From Rhizophagus clarus (taxonomy: Eukaryota; Glomeromycota; Glomeromycetes; Glomerales; Glomeraceae), in contig BLAL01000194.1 of NCBI GenBank assembly GCA_015698045.1, positions 1,240,001 through 1,304,000 of the forward strand: 64,000 nucleotides of DNA, given 5' to 3'. The notes under the pieces were generated by a model, which did not search any database, had not been told where the DNA came from, and saw nothing but the letters and a program-made list of their open reading frames with translations. This document shows, in pieces, positions 50,861 through 64,000 of the stretch. Position 1 is the stretch's first letter. Each line of letters starts with the position of its first letter. The translations under genes and the position numbers were made by a program.

Positions 50861-53800
50861 TCCTTATTAATAACAAAATGGTTATAAAAAACAAAGTTTA
50901 AATAAAAGAATCAAATTTAAAGCTTTCGTCACCCTTTTTGAAGAAGAAGAAGAATAATGTCAAATATATTAATTAATATAATATTCCTTTAATATAATAT
51001 TTCTTTTTTTTTTTCCAAAAAACTTTTTTTTTTTTTTTTTTAACAAAATAAAAAAAAAAAATAATAATTTTTCAAAGCCTCCCTTTATTTGACGAAAAAG
51101 AAGTTTAGCTTCTTTGATATGATTTATCCTAATTAGTATTCATTATTGAAACATTCTAGCGTTTCACGTTTCACAACAATAAATAAATATGGCACACTTG
51201 ATTAACGTTTCATCAATTTACGTAATCTCATGAAATAATCTTTTGGTGGGAATTTACTTACTTTATTTCTCCTCTTTTTTTTTTTATTTATTTTTTTTTT
51301 TTATTACTTTTTGAGATCACTTACAGTTGAGAATTAAAAATTTAAACAATTAAGTCACCGAATATTGATGATCGGATATACTGCGCATATCGGAATGAAT
51401 TTTTAATTTTTCTTAAGTTTTGGTCGTGGCTGAATTTAAAATTATGTAAGAACTCATCCCGATTCCCGATACATACATTTCAATAGAATCAGTACTTTCC
51501 TACTTTTCGCGATTAATATTATTGATAATCAATACATGTATTACCGAAATTACATATATATATATATCTAGATCTACGATGTCGGAAAATAAAGGCAAAT
51601 CCGTCGAATGGGAAACTATAAAAAAAGTCATCCCCGTCTTTTTTAAAAGGAAATTTTTATTAATAAACTAACTGAAAAGAAGGTATTGGGGCTTTTTTTT
51701 TTTTACATTGAGCAAACTTTTGCGCGAGGTTTGCATAGAGTTTAACCTATCGTTATAGAATGTTTATTATTTTACTATGAGTAGAAAAAGAAAAGAAAAC
51801 AAAACTTTAAAAAGACATAAACAAATATGGTATAAGATTGTATTGAATACTTGGCTTGTTACACATGCACGAAATTTTCGGTTTAGTTACCTCTACCTTA
51901 CCTTTACCCAATAGAACACTTTGTCAAGTACTAATACTTTTTCTGCTAATACCTCTGCCAATTATACTTTAATACTTCTATTAATATTCTGCCAATATTC
52001 TACTAATATTCTGCTAAATACTTCTGCTACAATATTTCTGCTAAAACATATTTCTGTTAAAACTTCCCGCTAACAACTATTTGCTAATTACATCTACATC
52101 TACATCTGTAAACAAAGAATTTTCAGAGAACAAAGATGAAACAAAGAATGCATGTTAGAACGTTAAATCGTTATATACAGTATGCATATTAACATACGCC
52201 AGAAATACCAAGAATACCATGAGTATCCAAAGAAACAAAAATCAGAACTTTCTTTTTATAAATTGTCAAAAAGATGGATATTCGTGAATCTTTACTAAAT
52301 CAATCTAGTCTGATCATCAAAAATCCAGAAATCTTTAAAAATCTTTAAAAAATCTTTTAAAATATTAAATCTGGAAACCCTGAAATAAAATAACTAAAAG
52401 TTTAAAAAATGACATTCATGATTGCTAACTCAAAAAAAAAGAGATTGAAAAAAAAGACCCCACTTCCCCAGTCAGTTTATTAAATTTATAAGAAAGTTTA
52501 CGAGAATTTTCTATAAAAAAAAATTTGAAAATTTGTAAAACTTCAAACAGGTTGCATAATGCATATCGGATGAAAGGACTTATTACACAAAAATTTATTT
52601 ACCTCTAAAGGAAATTTATACATACGATTTTTTTATTTATTTTTAAGATTTAAAAAATCTCTGATTTTTTTATGTAACATGCAAGGAATTTGGAATTATT
52701 TCCAAAATTAGTTTTTTTTTTTTTAAAAAAAAAATAAAAAAAATAAAAAAAAAAAAAACTGCAAGAAGATTCATTCGCTGCGAGGAGAAATGTGTTATGC
52801 ACAGATTTATTCGATTCATTCGATTTATTCGATTTATTCGGAAAATTACAAAATTTACTAAAAACAAAATTTTTTTACGATAAACAGCAACTTCGAATAT
52901 TATGTTTCCAAAATAGGGCATTCAATTTATTTTCGTGAAATCTAGATCAAAATGATAATAAATTATGAAATCAAAACATAAATATCTACCTTTGGCACGA
53001 GTAATTCATCATCCATAGTTAAAATTCATTGGTTCAACAAAGATCGCGGAAATGACGATCCGACTTAATTAACATTCTCATTATCTTTCCAGTAAAAGTA
53101 AAGAATTCTTATGATAAAACTAGTTTATCATGAGGAAACTTCCCAAGAAATTGGTTTGAATTTTTCAACTCGTGAATTCAAGTTTCAAGTTTTGTTTACA
53201 AGCTTTCGTTTTCTGACCTATTAAATTTAAACATAAATGGACAACTCATTAAACTTTTTGATTGTATATCTATATTTTTTTTTTTTTTTTACATGTAAAA
53301 AATTCATATTATAATCACATTTTATAATTTTAATAAAATATCTTTTTTTTTTTTTAAATGTTTATAATTTTCCTAGGTTATTTTCTTTACATATTTGATG
53401 AACTTTGACGGAATACATTTATATATTGAATAAATTAACTTTAAAAGAATATTTTTAATTAAAATATACGTATTAATTCAACATTAGATTATTTAAATTT
53501 TAGGGTTACATGGAAATTTTTAATTTAATTTTAATTTTCTTTTTTTTTTAATAAAAAAAAAAAAAAATAAAAAAAATAAAAAAAAATAAATGGAAAATTT
53601 TTTTAAATGATGAATTTTCAATTAGTACATTTTTAATAATTACTTTTTTCCATTATGCTTAAATTAAAAAATAATATATATATATATTAATATATATATA
53701 TATACGCATTTATTTGTGTAACGATTCTGAATTTGTTGTTCCGAATGTTCAAGAATTTTTAATAAAAAAAAACAAAGATTAGTTAGTACCAGAAAAATTG

Positions 53801-53941
53801 TCATGGGTGAAAAAAAGAAAAAAAAACCATAATAATGAAAGGGTAAGGGAATAAGGTTATTATAAAAAAACTGAACCTTTTTTTTTTTTACAGAACGACA
53901 ATATGATAATATGAATGGAATAGAGTGAGTAATAAATAAGT

Positions 53942-53946
<5 letters not shown>

Positions 53947-53989
<43 letters not shown>
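53947..53989. repeat. A43 homopolymer
   Basis: This is the longest uninterrupted adenine run that I found. Many others of 15-30 bases occur from 41 to 63 kb. Its length may be inexact in the assembly. Confidence 0.8.
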
Positions 53990-53993
<4 letters not shown>

Positions 53994-54828
53994 GCTTTAC
54001 ATTTACGTTATCAAATAATGATTTGTAATTGAGATGAAATGATAAGCGATTTTTTTATATACAATATATATATATACAAAGTAGTTACTATACAGATAAT
54101 GTATTTTTTCCTCTCTTTCAACGTCCCCCCTAAAAAAAATGCTTAAAATTTTTTTTTTTTTTTTTTTGCCATTAATAAAAAAAAAAAAAAAAAAAAAAAA
54201 TTTTTATTTATGTTAATTAAATCAAAAATAATTGTATAACCGAATTTGCATAATATATAAAGTACAATAGTTTGTTTGAGCAACAATAAATCAAAATAAA
54301 TCGAAGGACCCACTAATTTTTTAACAATAAATAACATAAAATAAAAAAATTTTTAATTTATATTGAAGCCCGAATATTTTAACTGAGAAATATAAAAAGG
54401 TCCAAAATTTTTTCTTCTTTGCTTCTTCGACGGACGATAATACAACAACATTTAAACATAACCTTTAAAGAATCAAAAAAAAAAATCCAACAGTAGTCGC
54501 TTTACCTACCTGTTAGATTTTTTTTTTTTATTTTTTTTTTTTTTTTCCCCCTTTTTATTGCGAAAATACTTCCTTTTTTTTGCAAGAAAAAAAAAAAAAA
54601 ATAACGAAAAAAACAAAATTTCTTTTTTTCTCTATTTTCCTTTTTACATAATACCCTTGAGAAGTCATATTTCAATTACTTTTCTACATAACAATTCAAA
54701 TTCTTCCGAATTACTTACCTATTTTCCCTTTCCTCGTTTTTTCTTTTATAATTTGTATATTTTCGAAATATTGAAAATACCACGATACACAATTTACCAT
54801 TCACTTAACGACGATTCATAATAATAAA

Positions 54829-55320
54829 ATGGAATTTGAATCCTGGTGCATCTGCGGAAAGCAAGTTTTGGACTACAACTCATTATATTGTTCAAATGAT
54901 TGCAAGAATGCTGATAGTAACAATAATATGATGCCCTACCAATCTTATCAGTCACAAAACACTCAACCACCGCTTAATTTGCAATTCTCTATTACAATCA
55001 CTCCAAACATGTATAAAGCCTCGGATTCTAATACTAAAATTTCAAACCCTTCATCAATTTGCTCATCCTATTCCGATTCCAATGTTTCATCCTCATTCAA
55101 TAGTTTATACACTTTAGATCAAGATTTTAATGAGAATAACAATTATTCATATACTCGCTGCCGTAATAATCAATTTGATGATGATGATAACGATTATTAT
55201 ACCTCGTATTACTCCACTAGTAATCCCATAGATATTCCTAGTCCAAGAACTCAAGCGGCGAGTGATCCTGCATTAGAACCAAATAAAGGGACTTTTGGAA
55301 AAGAAAAAAGCTTTTTCTAA
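54829..55320 (+). CDS. small zinc-cluster protein, Ecl1-like
   Basis: A single-exon frame of 163 residues. The N-terminus MEFESWCICGKQV-DYNSLYCSNDCKNAD has four cysteines spaced C-x-C and C-x3-C, the zinc-binding head seen in the fission yeast Ecl1/Ecl2/Ecl3 family, whose overexpression extends chronological lifespan under starvation. The rest is low-complexity, rich in Ser, Asn, Tyr and Gln, with an acidic run (DDDDND) and a PSPRT motif, as in regulatory proteins. The start is the first ATG after a poly(T)/poly(A)-rich leader. Codon composition is clearly different from the flanks. The family call rests on the short cysteine motif. Confidence 0.65.
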   Translation: MEFESWCICGKQVLDYNSLYCSNDCKNADSNNNMMPYQSYQSQNTQPPLNLQFSITITPNMYKASDSNTKISNPSSICSSYSDSNVSSSFNSLYTLDQDFNENNNYSYTRCRNNQFDDDDNDYYTSYYSTSNPIDIPSPRTQAASDPALEPNKGTFGKEKSFF

Positions 55321-56579
55321 ATGAATCCTGAGCAATCTGTTTGGGAAAAAAGAAAAAAAAATCCCCCTCCGTTTTTCGAATCAGAGAAAAAATAAATTCG
55401 TCATCTTATCTCCTCCTTTCCTATCAAAATCATTTATTTTTTTTTTTGCACGCATAATATGTATATAAGAAAATTTTGTACTTATTCGGCAAGCAATTAT
55501 AATCACACAAATAATTACCATTAAATTATGATTTTTGATTATGATGTATATAAATGTATTTATATTTACAAAAAAAAAAAATTTTTTCTAAGAAAACAAA
55601 AATCTCCTATTTTCTCTATTTTATCATTATTACTATTTTTTTTTTTTTTGAGTGAAACGAAAAAGTGAAACGAAAACGTAAAAGAAAAAAACAAATTTAA
55701 GTTATTTTATTTAAGATGTACCTTCCACTATTATTTTATTCTTTTTTTTAAATTTTGATTCAATTCTCCACAAAAAAAAAAACCAAAAAAACGAAAAAAA
55801 AAAAAACCAAAAAAAAATATATAATTAAGTCACGAGCGTGCAAGTAAATAAATGGTTTTCTTACCAATTTTTCTAATTTTCTTTGACAATTTTTCAATTT
55901 TTCTAATCATAACGAATTTCAAATCTTGATGATTTTTTTTAATTTCATTTATTTTTTCTCAAAACTTTACCTACCGATTTCTTTTTTAATCAGCACATTT
56001 TTTTTTTCTTTTTTCCCTCACAGAATGTTCTCGATTCAGATTTTTAAATTTATCAACTTTGAATATATATTTTGTTGTATAACTAACTAACAACCTACAC
56101 TCCTTTGTATTATATTTCGAATTTTTGTAATTTTTTTTACTCTTATTATATAAACCGTTGTTTTCAATTATCGTATATTATTTTTTTTTTTTTTTTTTTT
56201 TTTTTGTACAAACACATGTGTATTTTTTAAATATCTTGAATAATAACGTTTCAGATAAAAATATTGTAAAAAAAGAAAAAAAAAATAAAATAATTTTTAA
56301 AAAATCGAAAAATTTGTGAGATGATTATTTTTGTTAAATTGATTTTTTATTCTTTTGTTATATAAAAATATAATTTAAATATATGAATTCGAATAATTTA
56401 AATTGATTCGCTAACAAATAATTGATTACCTCGGTGTATCCTTTAGGGTTTGTCACATAAGTGAAGGTTTCTCCCATCTCGCCCAAATGTTCGAATTGTT
56501 CCAAATGTTCCAAATGTTCCAATTTACTCCAATTGCTCCGATCACTCCGACACTCCGTCCAAATTGTACAATCACCTCT
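55321..56579. other. 3' regions of two convergent genes
   Basis: Homopolymer-rich. Several CCAAATGTT units lie at about 56482-56525 in the 3' flank of the next gene. No other gene was seen. Confidence 0.5.
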
Positions 56580-56971
56580 TCAATTACCTTTTCCAATTAA
56601 AGGTTTATATAACTTTTTTCCAGTAAATATATCTACATAATCTTTTCCATCATCCTTTTTACTCCCATCAATTGTTACAGCTTTCACTCTTTTCCTTTTG
56701 TTTTGTTTTTTTGTAATCTTTGTGGTTGCTGATGCTTTTGCACTGTTTAAAGATTCTTGTGAAGATAATTTTGATGATTGTGATTCTGATTCTGATGTTA
56801 ATAATTTATTATTATTAGAGATTACTGATTGAACCTTTTTTTCTTTCTTTGACTATTTTGATTTATTTTGATTTGAAAAAAAAAAGTTTCAAAATATTAC
56901 TATTATGCGTTAATCAAAATAGTTAAGGTGATACTTACAAGACGTTTGTAAAATTTAGCCGATTTTCCCAT
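56580..56971 (-). CDS. 101-residue lysine-rich fungal protein (MGKSAKFYKR start)
   Basis: Two exons, 56971-56939 and 56852-56580, are joined by an 86-base GT-AG intron in phase 0. The protein starts MGKSAKFYKRL, continues with KKEKK, a serine-rich stretch, a strongly basic core (KITKKQNKRKRVKAVTIDG), and ends DYVDIFTGKKLYKPLIGKGN. Similar short proteins with a MGKSAK...KR start and a YVDIFTGKK-like end occur in other fungi as far as I recall; their role is not known to me. The basic runs suggest a nuclear or nucleolar RNA-associated protein, which is inference. The tiny first exon hides the gene from simple frame scans. Confidence 0.75.
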
Positions 56972-57227
56972 CTCTAGATATTAGATTATCGTGATGTTAA
57001 GATCAAAAATTCTGGTAAGAATCAAAAGAGACAAAAGTGAAAAGAGAGATTTTTTCAAAAAAAAAAAAAAAAAATGATATAAGTGCACAGTGATTAGTAA
57101 TATCCACGTGTCGTGGCGTAACTTTGTGCGACATGGTTTTTTTTAGATCAGTTTTGATGTCAAGATATCATATGAAATATATATATTTTTAAAAAAAATC
57201 TTTTGGGGGGGGGAATTAATACATTAA

Positions 57228-57272
<45 letters not shown>

Positions 57273-60125
57273 TTCTTATAAACAAAATTATTTAGGTGAA
57301 ATCTAGTTGGTTGATTGGTGGTTATACGATTTGATCATCTATTTATATATAACAGGGATATAATTGCGCCAGAATATTATTGAAAATACCTAAAAAAGTA
57401 ATAAAAAATTTCAGGTATCGAGTTTGTGATACAAACACAATCATGTGTTCAAGTGTACAGAACGTCATGATTTATTCACATGTGGGACCGTATTATAAGG
57501 AGGGAAAAGGTTTTGATAAACAAAAAGTTCAGGGTGTTTGTGTTGTGGAGTGATTAATTATATATATGTGCGTGCCCCCAGTCTCTCTTTTTTTTTTTAC
57601 ACGTTAATTAGATACAAATAATAATAGACCTAATATTTTTCTCACTTATTATTATGTTGATATGTTGACATGCGATTAAAATTCCTGTTAAGATTATTGC
57701 AATGATATTTTAAGAATAATATGACTTTATTAAGTAAATTTAATACAACAAGTATGTAATTTATACCAGTAAAAAGATCTATTGTATGAATATATTTATT
57801 GTTTGATATTTAAGGATTAATTTCGGAAATTCTCACTCCAAAAAGAAATATATATATAATTTTCACCGAGTTCACCTTCATATTTGGTACTGTATATTAC
57901 GCACATACGTTATTTACGCTCTCCTTACTAATTAAGAGGATCCGGTTTATCATCTTCGGCCCTAAAAGGGCCTATCTACTATTATGAAAAAGTGTAGTCG
58001 TTTTTTCATGTAAATATAATTATAACTTAAGTATTTTAATTGAAGATTAACAATCATCAAATTCAAATATTGTTGAAAATTGAATATCACCACATGTTTA
58101 CGATGATATTGATGATATTTGATGATATTTGATGATATTTGATGATAGTAGCGTACCTAGCGTAACTAGCGTAACCGTAAAGTGTAAATGTCGTTGGCTC
58201 TTGAATTTTTTTGCTGCGCCAATACTGTGTCCTACAGTATATACTGTGCCTCCTGATCGTCGAATCGAAAATTAGAAAATATTTATAAGACGGCGTAAAA
58301 AAAAATAAAACAATCAGATCAAAATAATTATTATATTCAAACAAAAAAAGAAAATAATAAAAACTTTTATATTTTCTTTGAATCAATTTTTAAAAATATT
58401 ATTTTAAAAGTTAAATATAGATTTTTTCTTCTTCCGGACAAAAGAAATGAAATTCCATATTTATCTTAATTTTTATTTTTTTTTTTTTATTTGGCTGTCA
58501 AAAAAATAGTGTGCATATTGAATTTATAATTAATACATGATAAGTATGAACAAGGTTTAAAAGCACATATATTTTAGGGTAACAAATAAAAAAAAAAAAA
58601 AAAAAATAATTATTTTTTTTCCTGTCAATAAATTCCTTTTGATTGATTCATTGTTTTTTTTTTTCTCATGCTAAAAAAATTGGTTGGGCGTTAAAAAAAA
58701 AGTTTAAAATCAAGTTTGTAAATTCTCTGAGTCAAATTTTCCGATCTTCATGCGTTATTATTTTTATTCTAATTATTAATTTATTTTTTCAAATAATTAT
58801 TAATTATTGGAATTTTCGATTTTTTGATAATTTATTCGTTTTTCGGTTAAGAAAAAATAACGCGTATGATATTTTTAGATTTATTTTATGTAACAAGATC
58901 ATTGTTATGTTTAGGTTTAAAACCTCCGAATTTTTTGAATAATAAATAAAAGAAACGACACTTTCTCCGAGTCATTAATTATAAATAAGTATGATTTATA
59001 TATAGTTTTTATAACACTGTACTTATCATTATCACTTATTGTAATTACGGCTATACGGCGGTTTGTATCTTGTATCGATTAATTTAAGTTATCAGTAATT
59101 AATGCATAATAATCTTCAATCAATCAGCTAATTTGATAAGATAATATTTTCGATATAATTAAACTGATAAATAATCTGAAGAAAGATAAGAAAAGTCCAC
59201 CATTAGGAATGGTATATTTTAATATCATTATTATCCATTTTTAATATGAAAAATATGAAAACCAGTTTCACGAACGAATCGTAAGTTTTTTTATACGATC
59301 TAATCACGGAATGATTCCTTAATTTTTCCGTGCTTGTCAACAATGCAGAAAAACAAATACGTAATAAATAACTGATAAGAATGTTGTATTCCCCCCTGTC
59401 GTTTTTTTTTATCGTTATCTTTTTCAAACTGGTCAGCGGTTACCCGGCTCTTTTTCGTGTCATTCAAATATTCAATTTAGGGTACCTCTCTAATAATAAG
59501 TAATTATTTATTTTTACATATACGCATTTACCTGCATAAACCAAAAATTTACTTTTAAAGGAAAAAAAAACGACCATTTTTTTTTTATTAAATACGAGAT
59601 TTCGGTTATACTAAACTTTAAATATCCATGCATGTGTTTCGTAAGTTGTTTTTTTTTTTTGTTTAGAAAATAATGATTGCATTATTGTTCCTTTATGATA
59701 AGATAAAATGTCAAAAACTAATCTTTGTAGTAAAAAAAATTCAACTAGTTTATATTTAGTTAATCTATAGGCTAAAAGATTAAAATGATTGACATCGATT
59801 TTGGTAAGATCCGGGATATTCCGAAATTTTATAATTGAATGAAAACCAAAAGAACTTCAATAATAATGAATAAATTAATCCGTTACTTTTTACACAAATT
59901 CAAAAATTGGTAAATTTTTCGGTATTCGGATAAAATGAAAATTGTCTAATTCAAATTTCTTTTTTATAGAATTGTAACATTTTCATTAGAAACCTTATCC
60001 TGAGTCAAACTATCAAGGTTAGTTTTCCTTTTTTTAAGAATTAAGTTAATTGAGAAGTTGTTTTCTTTGTCTCTTTTTTTTTTCTTCTTTTTTTTTTTTT
60101 TTTGAAAAATATTCTGGACTTATTG

Positions 60126-60158
<33 letters not shown>

Positions 60159-63100
60159 TGTCTGAATGCGTGTAACTTAGCCAGCCTCAACTTTTTTTTT
60201 TTTTTTTTGAAAGTTGCATTGTCAATCACCATTAAGACTTTATATTCTAAGTGTTCGCTGAGAGAAAATTCGAATTTCTTGAAACCATTTTAATAGAAAA
60301 TTCTTATCTTCTATTATACTAATTTAATTAATTAAGAACAACGACAAGTTAAAAAAAGAGTAAATTCGACCCCCAATAACTGTTGTCATTATTTGTCATT
60401 ATTTGTCATTATCCTCTAAAGGTCAAAAAAGGTTAAAAAAGGGTAAAGAGTAAAAAAAAAAAAAAAATTTTCAAGTTTTTTATCAAGTTTTGTTTATTTA
60501 TTTTTATGTGCAGAGAGTTGCAGAAAAAAAAAAAAAAAAAAAAAATAAATTTTTTTTTTTTTTTTTAAGGTTTAAAAGATTAAAAATATTATTGATGTTT
60601 TTTTTTTTTTAATTGTTTATTTTCTTTTCTTTTTTTTTTTTTTAACTGGATTTTGAAAGGACCTCTTTATTCGCTGTATCGAAAGTTTCAAGGTTATGCC
60701 GATCGTATACTGGAAATGTTGAGTAAATCTGGTTTTCAAAGAACTGTAATTAGAACAATAGTAATTTTAAAAGTTACATACAATAAATATATCAATGAAC
60801 ATGTAGGTAATATCTGATATTTGAAATTCTTTTCTATAAATGATATCATCGTGAATTTATTTGAAACCTTATTTTCAATGGATTCGAGAATTTTTTCGCT
60901 AAAGAAAAAAATCTTAAAACAAGTTTTAAACGAGTAATATTAATGGAACTTTAAAAAAAAAAAAAAAATAATAATAAAAATAAAAAAAAAACAAAACAAA
61001 ATAAAATAAAAACAAACAAAAAAAAAAAATAAATAAAATATACTGTATTTATTTAAGTTTTGGACCTCGCGGAAGTTTTTCGGATACACTTTTTTTTTTT
61101 TTTTGAACGTCTATTAATTAAATGCCAACCGTGACACAAAAAAAATTATTGTTTATTTAACAAACCACAAACCGCCATTTTACCATATATTTGAATAGAC
61201 TGATTAGATGATAGTCAGATAAAAGTCATTTTTGTAAATGGGCTTTGCAAAGTTGGTAACATATTTTTGATCATTTGGTCTTATATCAGTAATTCAGTGA
61301 TACATTTTAAATAATAAACAAAAAAACAAAAAAAAAAACAAAAACATTTTCAGAGAAGAAAATGTTCTTTGTTTTTCTTATTAGTGATACATATTTGAAC
61401 ACAACGTGACACAAATCACAATGCCGAAAGACCGGGTTTAATGTTTTACCAAATTATTTATAGTAGGTTTAACCAAAAAATTTTATATTGTTAATTACGT
61501 AATGATATTCTTTAAAAAAATTCTAAAATTTTACGTTAGAATCATGACAGATTTTCGAAGGATAATAAGCCCAAGATGGATTACATAAAGAATATAAACC
61601 TTAAATTCTAAGCCATCAAAGAAATTTATTTGTTTAATCTAACCAAAAAAACGAGCAATGTTTTCAAACTTTAAAATTTTAATACAAGAAAAATTGATTA
61701 AATAATATATCTTTATAAAGTTTAACCCTGTTCTCTTTAAAGTTTTACCGGGTATTAAAAGTTTCAAAAAGAAGATGTACCCGATTTCATTTTCTCTCTG
61801 TCAGAGTAAACCAAAGAAGATTACATGCATAATCTTTTGGGAAACAAGTTTTTTTCCTTTATAACCCTCGTTATCAAGTATTACCAAATAACCGAAAACA
61901 GGGCAAAGGCTTTTTCAAATTCAGGAAATTTGTGTTGCGTGAATAAATTTTGTTTTATGAATAAATTTATATTAAATGATTTTAATTAAAAATTTCAGCC
62001 TGATTCTATCGATTTATTTCATTCAATCGAACTTAATAATAAATCCGGTCAATTGTATTAAATCCAATTTAAGTAAATTATTTCCTAATATTTAACTTTG
62101 CAGGATAATCAAAAAAAACTCGTAATATATTATCAACTCGTAACATTAGATAGTATACAATTTAAACCGTAAAACGTTAAACCATCCAAATTTGGGTAAA
62201 TTTATTCCCGAGCGCTGGTATAGGATATAACCGAATTATTTAAATTCTGCTGTTGTGTTAAATTACTGATAGACAAATTCTAGCTATAAAATATTCTGAT
62301 TTATGTACGCGAAATGTTTTTTTAGACTTTGTCTTCCTCTTTTTGGTTAGAAAAAGGTAAAGGAAAGGTTAAGAAAAAGAACCTTCTAATATATTTTTGT
62401 GTAATCATCAACTTATTTATTAAATACCAAGTGAAATTGTATCCAAATCCAGATATTTGTTAATCTTTAATATTTTTTTTTTTTAATAGAGACATATGAT
62501 TTTGTTAAAGTGAACCTTATCAAACCGCTTTTAGTGACCAATCAGGAAAAAAAAAAAAAAAAATTCTTTGTTTGAAGTTACCCGTAAATAAATAATACAG
62601 TACGCCTTAAAAACTTTATTATATTCCCTTAAAACATAATATATTTTATTGTTTGAAATATTAGCGGTAACTGTGTGTGTAACGTAGAGTTTTTCCGAGT
62701 TGGATCACCATCCAACGTTTAAATATTAAAAATCTTTTATATTTTACTTTATTTATATAAGACCTTATGGTTTAGTTATTATTTATTTATTTTTTATTGT
62801 TTGGATTACAAAAGAGCAAAGATAAGGTTTTTGATTGTAAACCGGAAACCTTCAAGGGGTTACAACCGACATCAATGTTTTTTTTTTTTTTTTTTTTTTT
62901 ATTAAAAGGTTTCAATTAAAATATCAACTTTCTTTCATTTTTATTCTAGTCGTTTTTGGTCCCTGTAATGTCTATGAACTTAATTGGTTTGATACATTTT
63001 CCATTTTCTCCAAAAAGGGTTAAATAAAAATGATGTAATTTAATACTTGCATAAAATATTTTCGATTTTTGGTCCCGCAGACAGTCAGCAGATACTTAAT

Positions 63101-64000
63101 TATTAACATTATCCAAATATATTTAGGAACGCGACCAAGAAATATTAATGAAAACTTATTGGAAATTTTCTGGGAACAAAGACATTTTGAATATAAATAA
63201 TAATATAAAAACAAATAAACAAACATTTCGATGCAACATAACGGAAGAAAGAACCTTGTAATAGTAGTACTAATATTTCTTTTTCGATTTTTTTTTTTTA
63301 ATAACAAATATGCATACACATATACGTACTTATTTGTTTTAAAATTATTCGATTATTTCAATTACTCTTGAAACATGTGAAACTGTCAAAAATTCATTCC
63401 CGATAATATTTTCGATTAACTCAGAGAAAATTCGAAAATGATTACGATGCACAAGATATAACATATCCTTACTTATTTAAGATTTTTGATGGATGAATCT
63501 TAATCTTATTTGGTGTATATTTTATAACTTTAAAATGGGAATTGGAAATAATAAAAGGTCGTTCTTTCTTATAAATAGAAAAACTGGCGGGAAAATTTAT
63601 ATTAGATCATGTTTCACGTGCAGGGATCTCAAAAGTTTCACATTTGTTGTTTTTTTATGGATCTATTTTGTCCGTAATATCCGGAAAGTTGGTTTGGATT
63701 AAAGGAATCTTAGAATCTTGTTTGTGCTTTTTAAGAAGTTCCTTGTTTTTATATTTTGATTGTGTAAACTATAAAAGGTAAGAACAACCATCTTCTATAA
63801 ATAAAAAGTTTCATGTCTAGGAAAAAAAAAAATACGCACGTACAACATAAGATATATATTTAGATTAAAAAAAATTTTTTATGATATATATCATCTCTAA
63901 AAAAAAAAAAAAAGTCATCACGTGAAATCGGTCAAAATAGGTCGCTTTAGAGATGTGACGATTAAATCACCTGATAACAACATTTCGATAACGAAAAAGT
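56972..64000. other. 7-kb low-complexity region without recognised gene
   Basis: I see promoter-proximal sequence for the lysine-rich gene, then AT-rich DNA with microsatellites (TTA at 57229-57271; TTTGATGATA at 58100-58145; ATT at 60128-60158) and homopolymers. Short open frames here consist mainly of homopolymer translation. A gene starting beyond the right edge could have its promoter here. Confidence 0.5.
57105..57110. promoter_or_regulatory. CACGTG E-box upstream of the lysine-rich protein gene
   Basis: A perfect CACGTG palindrome lies 134 bases before the ATG at 56971. Basic helix-loop-helix factors and Cbf1-like proteins bind it. Function is inferred from position only. Confidence 0.35.

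Larger units (their letters stand above)
37718..54828. other. 17-kb gene-poor region between divergent genes
   Basis: The first 200 bases should be the promoter of the ArAE_2 gene and the last few hundred that of the Ecl1-like gene. In between I see AT-rich DNA crowded with poly(A)/poly(T) tracts, the stop-poor block at 38840-39830, and tandem repeats listed separately. No intact gene, RNA gene or transposon end was recognised. Genes built only of very short exons could be missed here. Confidence 0.45.

Overview
The window reads as AT-rich nuclear DNA of an early-diverging fungus. The best guess is an arbuscular mycorrhizal species such as Rhizophagus (Glomeromycotina). That is inferred from short GT-AG introns of about 50-90 bases, very AT-rich spacers full of A/T homopolymers, dense mixed DNA transposons, and fungal-type gene families. 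No rRNA, tRNA or CRISPR array was recognised.

Left gene block (1-7100). The 3' part of a large SZT2-like gene (KICSTOR, nutrient sensing to TORC1) runs in from the left edge. It is followed by a two-exon pterin-4a-carbinolamine dehydratase with a possible mitochondrial presequence. Convergent with that is a complete five-exon SEC11 signal peptidase gene. I rebuilt all three from splice sites with matching phases.

Transposon block (about 10.2-29.2 kb). It holds a composite minisatellite element present twice in opposite orientations (10.26-11.0 kb and 28.77-29.19 kb) and a 3.4-kb element with long inverted repeats (12.1-15.5 kb). A nest follows: a decayed transposase-like gene (16.0-19.25 kb) is split by a fold-back element, which is itself split by a Tc1 element. 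A 7.1-kb CACTA element (19255-26379) then sits where the decayed reading frame stops. The CACTA element carries two divergent genes: a Tnp2-type transposase and a six-exon companion with a 16-residue repeat domain and a coiled coil. Both are broken mainly by TGA codons that look like former CGA codons, while the splice sites remain intact. A 904-bp TA-flanked element with a CpG-rich palindromic satellite lies at 27862-28765.

Minus-strand gene block (30.9-37.7 kb). This holds a predicted secreted, probably GPI-anchored four-cysteine protein, a mitochondrial K+/H+ exchange-related (Mit_KHE1) protein, and a six-exon, 1220-residue ArAE_2/BRE4-type membrane protein.

Right part (37.7-64 kb). About 17 kb of mostly gene-free DNA, with homopolymers, small tandem repeats and one stop-poor relic, leads to a small zinc-cluster gene of the Ecl1 kind. 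Next comes a two-exon gene for a 101-residue lysine-rich protein. After that I see only low-complexity DNA. The host genes look like unrelated housekeeping and membrane functions; nothing suggests a gene cluster.
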